DNA of 64,000 nt from Nostoc sp. TCL240-02 (GTDB lineage Bacteria > Cyanobacteriota > Cyanobacteriia > Cyanobacteriales > Nostocaceae), in NCBI RefSeq assembly GCF_013343235.1, contig NZ_CP040094.1, forward strand, positions 682,501 through 746,500, given 5' to 3'. Both the position numbers and the translations under genes were made by a program. How positions within the stretch are numbered: the first letter of the stretch is position 1; every line of letters starts with the position of its first letter. This document shows, piece after piece, positions 28,597 through 35,994 of the stretch. The notes beneath the pieces are model-generated. The model was not told where the DNA came from. It did no database searches and saw only the letters and a program-made list of their open reading frames with translations.

Positions 28597-29538
28597 TCAT
28601 TTACCGTAGAAAACCCTGGCATTTCGGTATCCTATATTTCGCAGATACTTATTCCATTCCTCAGCTTGGAATCGATCAGAGAAAGGCCCTACTGCTACGT
28701 GTGGCCCTCGTGGTTGCGTCCTTTCGAGGACTGCGCCAGATCGTCCTAAATCTTGACTAAATCGGGCTAGATTCTGCCTAATTTGTTCTGCTGTCGCAGA
28801 TAACTGTTCTTGAGTAGTCGGGATAACGACATAATATCTAGAGGCTTGCTTGGGAGGATTTATATTGCTGCGTTCCCCTACAAAGCCTCTATTACCTACA
28901 TCTATTTCCTGTCCGTTAGTAAAGCTGATAATCCGAGCGCTATATATTCCCCGTGACTGTAACTCACTCACCCGTTGTTGGGCGTTAGATACTCTGTTAA
29001 AAACACCTGACTGAATAACATTCCTTCCTTGGTACTCGCGAATGTAAGCACTGGGTTCAATCTGGCGGATTGCTTGTAGCGTCTGGAAATCACTACTATC
29101 TACGTAAACTAAGTAGCGCTCAAAGTTCTGGTTATATTGACTAAACTGTGTAGGTTGGGGGGGCTGAAAGTTCTGACCGAATTGATTATTTTGTAATGGT
29201 TGAGGGGGTTGAAAGTTCAGATCGGATTGATTGTTTTGTAATGGTTGCGGGGGTTGAAAGTTCAGATCAGATTGATTATCCTCCACTAGTTCTGCTGGTT
29301 GTAACTGCGTTGATGGATGTTGACCAAAGGGAATTGGCGGTGGTGGTAAAGCTTCACCTCCTTGTTGAGCCAGTAGCATACTGTTGTGGATTTGTGCTTG
29401 TGCTGAGGCATAGTCAGGAATCAGCACTAACCATCCTCCTACTAACAGGGGGAGAAATCGGATAGTAGGCTTCCAACCCTCAGAACTTCGGCGCAGCATC
29501 TGAAAAGGGGTAAATTTACTTGGTATTCCTCTCGACAT
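28597..29538 (-). CDS. SPOR-like exported protein with a Pro/Gln-rich repeat
   Basis: A 313-aa protein. A signal peptide (about 26-46, LPLLVGGWLVLIPDYASA) leads to a low-complexity linker with three 15-residue repeats NQSDLNFQPPQPLQN (88-132). Two SPOR-like halves follow: YLVYVDSSDFQTLQAIRQI (141 on) and YYVVIPTT to VAVGPFSDRFQAEEWNKYL near the C-terminus. SPOR domains bind denuded peptidoglycan, so a periplasmic wall-associated role is likely. The repeats are near-identical in DNA, so their number may vary between strains. Confidence 0.75.
   Translation of the reverse strand: MSRGIPSKFTPFQMLRRSSEGWKPTIRFLPLLVGGWLVLIPDYASAQAQIHNSMLLAQQGGEALPPPPIPFGQHPSTQLQPAELVEDNQSDLNFQPPQPLQNNQSDLNFQPPQPLQNNQFGQNFQPPQPTQFSQYNQNFERYLVYVDSSDFQTLQAIRQIEPSAYIREYQGRNVIQSGVFNRVSNAQQRVSELQSRGIYSARIISFTNGQEIDVGNRGFVGERSNINPPKQASRYYVVIPTTQEQLSATAEQIRQNLARFSQDLGRSGAVLERTQPRGPHVAVGPFSDRFQAEEWNKYLRNIGYRNARVFYGK
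29143..29277 (-). repeat. three 45-bp tandem repeats inside the SPOR-like gene
   Basis: Three in-frame units of 45 bp encode the 15-residue motif; the first two are almost identical at the DNA level, and the third differs at several positions (NQFGQNFQPPQPTQF). The period is a multiple of three, so unit gain or loss would keep the frame. Confidence 0.85.
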
Positions 29539-29841
29539 AGTACTTAGAAAGTAGTCAAAGTATTTTTAGGCAATTTCCATCAGGAACTAATTAGTTCACC
29601 GTTGTAGCAACTATATAGCGTTAACGTAAAATTAGCTCATCTGCGTGGCAAACAATACATCTGTAATTAATCTTAGATAAGAGTCATGGAAGAGTGAATA
29701 GCGATGTCTACGATGGTCACTGAGCTTGCCGAAGTGCTACGCTAATTCACTTCTTCTCAAACCGAAGTGCTTTGGTAGCAAGGCTTTGAAAGAGTGTGTG
29801 CTACAATTGGACAACCACGCAGCTATCGTGTCGTGCTTTGT
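29539..29841. other. intergenic region upstream of mnmA with a repeat fragment
   Basis: About 300 bp between divergent genes. At 29701-29716 it holds GCGATGTCTACGATGG, the first half of the dispersed repeat seen inside the STAND gene. A GTG-initiated extension of mnmA (from 29794) runs into this region but is not the likely start. Confidence 0.5.
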
Positions 29842-30897
29842 ATGAAAAAAGTCGTAGTTGGTCTTTCTGGTGGCGTTGACAGTTCCACCGCCGCAGCTAT
29901 CCTGCACCATCAGGGCTATGAAGTGATTGGTTTGACTCTTTGGCTAATGAAAGGCAAAGGTCAATGTTGCTCTGAAGGTATGATCGACGCGGCTGATCTC
30001 TGTGAACAACTGGGCGTTCCCCATCAAATTGTAGATATTCGGGATCTCTTTCAGACGCATATTGTCGATTACCTGGTAACTGGCTACAGTGCTGGGATCA
30101 CGCCTTTACCTTGCTCACAGTGCAATAAAACTGTGAAGTTTGGGCCAATGGTGCAGTATGCTCGTGAACAATTGGGATGCGATCGCATCGCTACTGGTCA
30201 TTATGCCCGAATTAGGTATGACGAAGCAACTGGATGCTACCAGTTATTAAGGGCTATTGACCGCAACAAAGACCAGTCATACTTCCTCTATGATTTGTCT
30301 CAAGATTTACTTGCAGCAACGATATTTCCTCTGGGCGAACTAGAAAAAACTGACACGCGCCGGATTGCAACTGAATACGGACTGAAAACTGCTGATAAAC
30401 CAGAAAGTCAAGACTTATGCTTAGTTGAAAGTAACGGTTCCATGCGGGCATTTTTAGATAAATATTTAGCTCCCAAAACAGGCGATATTGTAGATACCAC
30501 GGGTAAAGTTTTGGGACAGCATGATGGTGTCCATCACTACACCATTGGCCAGCGCAAAGGTTTGGGAATTGCTGCTGCCGAACCGTTGTATGTGATTGAA
30601 TTAGATGCGGCAAATAATAAGGTAGTAGTAGGCGATCGCACTAAGGTAACTCAGCCAGAATGCACTATAAATCGGGTAAATTGGGTTTCTATTGCTGAAC
30701 CATCTACCCCAATTCATGCCGAAGTGCAAATTCGCTATCGTTCAACGGCTATACCAGTGACGGTGATTCCATTGGAAAACTCCCGTGTGCGTTTGGTCTT
30801 TGATGAACCCCAATTCAGCATTACCCCCGGACAAGCGGCGGTGTGGTACGACGGCGAGAAAGTGTTAGGTGGCGGAATAATTGAACAGTTTAGTTAG
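29842..30897 (+). CDS. mnmA: tRNA-specific 2-thiouridylase
   Basis: MnmA adds sulfur at position 2 of wobble uridine 34 in tRNA-Lys, -Glu and -Gln. From ATG 29842 it is 351 aa. It has the ATP-binding PP-loop SGGVDSS (9-15), the first catalytic Cys at C94 in [11 protein letters not shown] (91-101), ATGHYAR (117-123), and the second Cys C193 in ESQDLCLV (188-195). A GTG 16 codons upstream is in frame but would add a non-conserved lead. A hairpin terminator follows at 30932. Confidence 0.95.
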   Translation: MKKVVVGLSGGVDSSTAAAILHHQGYEVIGLTLWLMKGKGQCCSEGMIDAADLCEQLGVPHQIVDIRDLFQTHIVDYLVTGYSAGITPLPCSQCNKTVKFGPMVQYAREQLGCDRIATGHYARIRYDEATGCYQLLRAIDRNKDQSYFLYDLSQDLLAATIFPLGELEKTDTRRIATEYGLKTADKPESQDLCLVESNGSMRAFLDKYLAPKTGDIVDTTGKVLGQHDGVHHYTIGQRKGLGIAAAEPLYVIELDAANNKVVVGDRTKVTQPECTINRVNWVSIAEPSTPIHAEVQIRYRSTAIPVTVIPLENSRVRLVFDEPQFSITPGQAAVWYDGEKVLGGGIIEQFS

Positions 30898-30931
30898 CGA
30901 GCTGCACTGTTAAAGTTGAAAACTCTCAACC

Positions 30932-30958
30932 AACCTAGTTTCATAGAGAAACTAGGTT
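30932..30958 (+). terminator. rho-independent terminator of mnmA
   Basis: A perfect 11-bp stem AACCTAGTTTC/GAAACTAGGTT has a 5-nt loop, lies 35 bp after the mnmA stop, and is followed by a T-containing tail (CGTGCATTTTT). Confidence 0.7.
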
Positions 30959-31071
30959 CGTGCATTTTTATGTAGTTAAAATGTTACTCTATATACTACT
31001 AAAATTTAAGTATTTACTGTGAATTATATTCATTTTAGTAAATATATAGTAAATGTTAATAACGCAAATTC

Positions 31072-31101
31072 TAGACATATACTATTTTATCTAAGTATAA
31101 T
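31072..31101 (+). promoter_or_regulatory. candidate promoter of the DUF262-HEPN gene
   Basis: TAGACA (31072-31077), 18 bp, then a perfect TATAAT (31096-31101) in very AT-rich DNA. It would give a leader of about 95 nt before ATG 31204. The rest of 30960-31203 is AT-rich with no gene. Confidence 0.4.
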
Positions 31102-31203
31102 GTCAATTTAAACATAGCATGGTTGTCAATTACATATTTTATCAATGTAGATAGATAGCCAAGGCTGGCGCATTTACGTTAGTAGAAGGTTTAAGTTGGC
31201 TGT

Positions 31204-33285
31204 ATGGGAACAACTCAAAGTATTCAATTTCTACTCAATGATATAGAAAGAAATCAATATTTTCTTCCTGAATTTCAAAGAGGATTTCGCTGGACACCAG
31301 AACAGGTAAAAAAATATTTTCGTTCCTTGTATTTTGGCTATCCTACTGGATCTTTCTTAGTGTGGAAATGTGACAATCCTCCCAAAATTAAAAGCAGTGT
31401 AACAACGACAGACAGCAAAAGTTTTACTAGATTAATTCTTGACGGTCAGCAGAGGCTAACAACACTATACACGCTTATTAAGGGAACACCTCCTTCTTGG
31501 ATTGAAGGTAAACCTCCTAGAACAGATTTGTATTTCAATCTTGAAACTCATGAGTTTCAGTATTATACTCAGAGTCTAATGATAGGGAAAAAAGAATGGA
31601 TTAATATTTGTGATTTTTTCAGAAAAGAGCTAGGAGATTATGTACAGAATAGTGACGATAGTGTATATTTAATGTCTAATTTTAAAGAGCTATCTCGTTT
31701 ACAAGCTATTCTTAAGTACGAATATTACATACAAGAAATTGATGAGCAAAATTCTCTAAATGTTGTTGAAGTTTTTAATCTTGTTAATAGTGCGGGAACT
31801 CCTCTAATTCAATCAGATTTGATTTTGGCACTGATAACCGGAAGATGGGAAGAATGCAAAGATAAAATGCGAACTGCTATTAAAAAGTTTAGTAGTTCAG
31901 GTTTTGTATTTGATATGGATTTTTTTACTAGATGTATTGCTGTTGTAGGTACAGATAAGGGTGTATTTGATGACGTAAAAAATTTAGATAAAGATGCTTT
32001 GATTGAAGCTTGGAACAAAGTTGAAAAATCATTGAACTATTTATTAAAAGTATTGCCTAAACATGGATATATTGATGAAAATTCCTTTCTCAGCACCTCC
32101 TATGTTTTTTATACTTTAGTCTACTATATTGCAAAGAATAACTTTAAATTTCCTGATTCGATAACAAGAAACAAATTATTATACTGGCTTTATAATGCTC
32201 TAATGTGGGGCAGATACAGTCGAAGCTCAGACACTACACTTGACAAAGATATTCGTATTTTGAAAGAAGCAAATTCTGTTGATGAATTAATTAAGACTTT
32301 AGCTGCATCCAGAGGAGGGAATCTTGAAGTTACAGAGCATGACCTTGAATTACAAGGTGTAAGAAGTAGGTTTTATCAAATTGTATATATTCTTATTCAA
32401 AGTAATGATGCCGCAGATTGGATAGACACTTCACTACCTTTGTATAATAAGATATCTGGACGTAATTATTCAGTAAAAAGATACCACATATTTCTTCCGA
32501 GGAAATTATATAAATTGTATAATTCTAGTTCATCTTATGATAAAAGCCTTGTTAATGAACTAGCTAATCTTGCTTTCTCAGCATCAGATACTAATTCAGA
32601 TACTAATCATGAAATATTCAACAATGATCCAGAAGTGTATCTAAATAATATAGAGATAGAGCAACTACGGCGGCAGTATGTGCCAACAGATAGTAGTTTA
32701 TGGAAAATGAATCGCTACAGCTATGAAGCTTTTCTTAAAGAGCGGCGCAGATTGTTAGCACAAGGTATCAATCAATTTCTGAATAAGCTTTATCATGGAG
32801 AAGGCAAGATTTATGTTTCACGTGATATTACACAATGGCGGCAAAAACTTGAGGAAGTAGAGAAAGCACTCCGTAATATTATTATTGATGTATTACATGA
32901 AAATGAAGATGATATTGATCGAAATTCATATATTCCATCTCACTTTTTAGCAAAACTAGAAGAACGGATTAAGAAATATTTCAAGGATAACCCTTCTGAA
33001 GACAGGGTATTATTTCAAAATGTTGAGAGGAAAATTGATTTTTTTGATGTTTCAGAATACTGCCAGTTAATAATTAGTGGGCAAAACTGGCAATATTTTG
33101 AATCTATATTTGGTGATAAATCTGCATTACAAAATCGCTTTAGTCAGCTTCAAAATCTAAGAAATACTTTAGCTCACAATCGGGATTTAACTGATGTTGT
33201 TATTAAAGATGGAGAAGCCGCCATACTCTGGTTCTCTTCTGCACTGAGAAAATACTTTTACGAAGAAGACTCTACATCAAAATAG
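31204..33285 (+). CDS. DUF262 domain protein with C-terminal HEPN-like RNase domain
   Basis: A 693-aa soluble protein. The N-terminus carries DUF262 motifs: PEFQRGFRW (22-30), YPTGSFLVW (46-54) and the NTPase-associated LILDGQQRLTTLY (77-89). DUF262 is the nucleotide-dependent half of GmrSD-like modification-dependent restriction enzymes. In place of the usual HNH DUF1524 half, the C-terminus (about 540-690) is helical and ends in a Swt1-type HEPN signature, LRNTLAHNR, with R653 and H658 as the R-x4-H RNase pair. The gene is AT-rich, stands alone and is next to toxin-antitoxin debris. A phage-defence role is inferred from these families. Confidence 0.82.
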   Translation: MGTTQSIQFLLNDIERNQYFLPEFQRGFRWTPEQVKKYFRSLYFGYPTGSFLVWKCDNPPKIKSSVTTTDSKSFTRLILDGQQRLTTLYTLIKGTPPSWIEGKPPRTDLYFNLETHEFQYYTQSLMIGKKEWINICDFFRKELGDYVQNSDDSVYLMSNFKELSRLQAILKYEYYIQEIDEQNSLNVVEVFNLVNSAGTPLIQSDLILALITGRWEECKDKMRTAIKKFSSSGFVFDMDFFTRCIAVVGTDKGVFDDVKNLDKDALIEAWNKVEKSLNYLLKVLPKHGYIDENSFLSTSYVFYTLVYYIAKNNFKFPDSITRNKLLYWLYNALMWGRYSRSSDTTLDKDIRILKEANSVDELIKTLAASRGGNLEVTEHDLELQGVRSRFYQIVYILIQSNDAADWIDTSLPLYNKISGRNYSVKRYHIFLPRKLYKLYNSSSSYDKSLVNELANLAFSASDTNSDTNHEIFNNDPEVYLNNIEIEQLRRQYVPTDSSLWKMNRYSYEAFLKERRRLLAQGINQFLNKLYHGEGKIYVSRDITQWRQKLEEVEKALRNIIIDVLHENEDDIDRNSYIPSHFLAKLEERIKKYFKDNPSEDRVLFQNVERKIDFFDVSEYCQLIISGQNWQYFESIFGDKSALQNRFSQLQNLRNTLAHNRDLTDVVIKDGEAAILWFSSALRKYFYEEDSTSK

Positions 33286-33354
33286 ATACAATGAATACAA
33301 GTAATTAAACTTTCAATCAAAAATTACTTTTATAAATGGCTGCTTAAAACTCCT

Positions 33355-33408
33355 CTAAAGCCTGTACGATTCCCGGATGATTTGCGGTCGTTTGCTTACA
33401 TCGCTCAT
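33355..33408 (-). pseudogene. ParE-type toxin remnant fused to a Uma2 tail remnant
   Basis: Directly after the antitoxin, an ATG overlapping its stop (TAATG) opens 17 codons, MSDVSKRPQIIRESYRL, then TAG. The first 12 residues look like the start of a ParE-type toxin; the overlap is the normal antitoxin-toxin junction. In another frame the last part reads GIVQALEEF and stop, close to GTVQALKEF near the C-terminus of the intact Uma2 protein at 33801-34454. So a deletion seems to have joined the toxin start to a Uma2 end. Confidence 0.6.
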
Positions 33409-33677
33409 TAACCTTGGTTTGACCCTTTATGCTTGGCGATTCTTTCCCGTACAGCTTGGCGAATATCTTCCCAATCGTTAGGAGTCATCTCGGTTGCATT
33501 TCCAGAATTTAGACCTTCTAAAAGCATCGCTTCCAAACGTTCAGCAGCTTGACGCTTTTGGTCTTGGCGTACTAACTCGCGGAAATATTCACTGACACTA
33601 CTATAGCCACTAGTCGCCACTTTCTCTTCTATATAAGTCCGCATCGCGTCAGGGAGAGATATATTTATACTTTTCAC
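33408..33677 (-). CDS. ParD/CC2985-family antitoxin, apparently without its toxin
   Basis: About 89 aa. It begins VKSINISLPDAMRTYIEEKV, a ribbon-helix-helix DNA-binding N-terminus typical of ParD, followed by SGYSSVSEYFRELVRQDQKR (dimerising helix) and an acidic toxin-binding tail. GTG at 33677 is better spaced from GGGAAGT than the GTG two codons up. ParD antitoxins neutralise ParE and repress their own operon. Here the expected parE is reduced to a remnant, so the antitoxin is orphaned. Confidence 0.85.
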   Translation of the reverse strand: MKSINISLPDAMRTYIEEKVATSGYSSVSEYFRELVRQDQKRQAAERLEAMLLEGLNSGNATEMTPNDWEDIRQAVRERIAKHKGSNQG

Positions 33678-33800
33678 TGGCACTACTTCCCTAATTTTTG
33701 CTTCATAATATTATTTTATGGCAATTTATGCCATTTATTGCCATATAGGAGCAATTAGCAAAAGCTATACCTGCGGTAAGCTACATCTACGCACTCTCTA

Positions 33801-34454
33801 TCAAAAACTATTTCTATCTAATGTTCCTTCAAATTCTTTCAAAGCTTGTACAGTTCCTACTTGCCAAGCTCGTTCAACTGTAGCGGCAATAATTTGAGTT
33901 ACAGGGATATTTGGAAAGTTAGGACTGTTATCAGATTCGATGTAATGTCCATCTCTGAGTAGAGAAATCCTCAGCTCTTTACTATCGTAAATCCATAGTT
34001 CTGGAACTGCGATCGCTTCGTAAGCATCAAGAGTTGTTTTTGATGTCACATCTGTTCCAATTGCCAAATCAGGAGGCGGATTGTTTTGTTCTAGTTTGCG
34101 ACGACCGATCATTCTTTGGTAATTTTGGATGTAGAAACAAGCATCTGGTTCTACCCCCGCTACATTTTCCCGCTTGAAGGTGGTTGAACCGAAGGGTTCA
34201 TAATTTTTCCCTGCGATCTTCAGCAAGATTTTGACAATATCCGAAATTAAGTCCTTTGATTTTTCGTGTTCGGGTAGAGGAACCATAATTTCTAACGTAG
34301 ACTTGCTGTAAGCAACTCGTAGCGATCGCTTTTCCCCCAGTTCTTGCAAAATAGACTCAAATTCCTTCCAGCTTACATCTTGAATAGACACTGTACTACC
34401 AGGTGCTAGCCGCATTTGGCTAACAGGTTTAACAACGGGAGATACAGCATTCAT
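33801..34454 (-). CDS. Uma2 family (DUF820) endonuclease-fold protein
   Basis: About 217 aa. The core shows the PD-(D/E)xK-like Uma2 pattern: LRVAYSKSTLEIMVPLPEHEK (about 46-66), GVEPDACFYI (about 100-109), PDLAIGTDVTSKTT (about 128-141), VPELWIYDSKELRISLL. Residues D and E/K in these blocks are the likely nuclease site. ATG 34454 is better spaced from AAGGAA than the ATG two codons upstream. Uma2 genes are highly multiplied in filamentous cyanobacteria, and their function is not established. Confidence 0.88.
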   Translation of the reverse strand: MNAVSPVVKPVSQMRLAPGSTVSIQDVSWKEFESILQELGEKRSLRVAYSKSTLEIMVPLPEHEKSKDLISDIVKILLKIAGKNYEPFGSTTFKRENVAGVEPDACFYIQNYQRMIGRRKLEQNNPPPDLAIGTDVTSKTTLDAYEAIAVPELWIYDSKELRISLLRDGHYIESDNSPNFPNIPVTQIIAATVERAWQVGTVQALKEFEGTLDRNSF

Positions 34455-34648
34455 AAGCATTTTCCTTATAAAGGAACTATTCTGAAACTTGAGGCTGGAT
34501 GAGCTTTAGCCTAACCTAATCAGATCGCTTAGAGGCTAGTTGCAAAATTTTCCTCCATTCCCTAAACTCTTTATTTCTACGTACCAGCATTTTGATAAGT
34601 TAGTACATAATCTGAAACAATAACAGTAAAAGCAAAGAGGGGATTACG

Positions 34649-35827
34649 TTGAGTCACAATCCAGATGCCATAGCCCCCCACGGTGGACAGTTGGTTAACC
34701 GTATCGCCACACCAGAACAAAGAGCAGAGTTTCTCTCAAAAGCTGACTTTTTGCCGCGAGTGCAACTTGACGATCGCGCTGTTTCGGATGTAGAAATGAT
34801 TGCGATCGGTGCTTTTAGTCCACTCACGGGTTTTATGAACCACGAAGACTACGATCGCACTGTTACAGAAATGCGACTAGCTAATGGTCTTGTGTGGTCA
34901 ATCCCGATTACATTATCGGTCACTGAAGAAGTCGCTTACCCCTTGCAAGAAGGTGGCTTAATTCGTCTGGATAATTCCAGAGGCGAATTTATTGCAGTTT
35001 TGCAACTCACGCAAAAATATAACTACGACAAAACCCGCGAAGCTATTAATGTCTACCGCACTGATGATGTTAAACATCCAGGCGTACAAGTACTCTATAA
35101 CCAAGGTACTGTACATCTGGCGGGTGATATTTGGCTGTTGCAGCGCGAACCTCATCCCCAATTTCCCACTTACCAAATTGATCCAGCTGCCTCACGGCAA
35201 CTATTTAAAGACAAGGGTTGGAAAACCATTGTTGGTTTCCAAACTCGCAATCCCATTCACCGCGCCCATGAATATATTCAAAAGTGCGCTTTAGAAACAG
35301 TTGATGGTCTATTTTTGCACCCATTAGTTGGGGCGACAAAAGAAGATGATATCGCCGCTGATGTGCGGATGCGGTGCTATGAAATTTTGCTGGAACATTA
35401 CTACCCCTTAGACCGGGTAACTTTGGCAATTAATCCAGCCGCAATGCGCTATGCTGGGCCTCGTGAGGCCATATTCCATGCTTTAGTCCGCAAAAACTAT
35501 GGCTGTACTCACTTTATCGTCGGACGCGATCATGCTGGCGTTGGTGACTATTACGGTACTTACGATGCCCAGTATATCTTTGATGAATTTGCCCCAGGTG
35601 AATTGGGCATTGTGCCGATGAAATTTGAACACGCTTTCTACTGCACGCGTACTAAGCAAATGGCAACATCTAAAACCAGTCCCAGCAGACCAGAAGAACG
35701 CATTCACCTATCGGGGACAAAAGTCCGAGAAATGCTGCGGCGTGGTGAATTACCTCCACCAGAATTTTCTCGTCCAGAGGTAGCAGCAGAGTTGGCACGG
35801 GCAATGCGAATAGAAGTACCTGTTTAG
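34649..35827 (+). CDS. sat: sulfate adenylyltransferase
   Basis: ATP sulfurylase, 392 aa: it forms adenosine phosphosulfate from sulfate and ATP, the first step of sulfate assimilation. Visible are [17 protein letters not shown] (196-212; QxRN and HxxH nucleotide-binding motifs), the [12 protein letters not shown] block (about 292-303) and [15 protein letters not shown] near the C-terminus. The start is TTG at 34649 with AAGAGGGG 7 bp upstream; no ATG is in a better place. It is alone, with no PAPS reductase nearby. Confidence 0.95.
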   Translation: MSHNPDAIAPHGGQLVNRIATPEQRAEFLSKADFLPRVQLDDRAVSDVEMIAIGAFSPLTGFMNHEDYDRTVTEMRLANGLVWSIPITLSVTEEVAYPLQEGGLIRLDNSRGEFIAVLQLTQKYNYDKTREAINVYRTDDVKHPGVQVLYNQGTVHLAGDIWLLQREPHPQFPTYQIDPAASRQLFKDKGWKTIVGFQTRNPIHRAHEYIQKCALETVDGLFLHPLVGATKEDDIAADVRMRCYEILLEHYYPLDRVTLAINPAAMRYAGPREAIFHALVRKNYGCTHFIVGRDHAGVGDYYGTYDAQYIFDEFAPGELGIVPMKFEHAFYCTRTKQMATSKTSPSRPEERIHLSGTKVREMLRRGELPPPEFSRPEVAAELARAMRIEVPV

Positions 35828-35877
35828 AGAATTGGGAATTGGGAATTAGTTTTTTACTCACACTCCTAACTCCTGTA

Positions 35878-35899
35878 GAGACGCGATTAATCGCGTCTC
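35878..35899. repeat. 22-bp perfect palindrome (GAGACGCGATTAATCG family)
   Basis: A perfect 22-bp palindrome with a TTAA centre, flanked by TGTA and CTCAGCACTCCC. Relatives: inside the caspase-like gene at 37586-37605, imperfect copies at 19935-19957 and 49377-49396, and a half-copy at 39357-39364. It may end sat transcription. Confidence 0.85.
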
Positions 35900-35994
35900 T
35901 CAGCACTCCCCACCTTTGCAAACAGTGTAACTTTACAATACAGAGTTCAGCCCTGTAAGCTGCTAGCTAATGGGCTTAGGGCTGATAGCTAATT

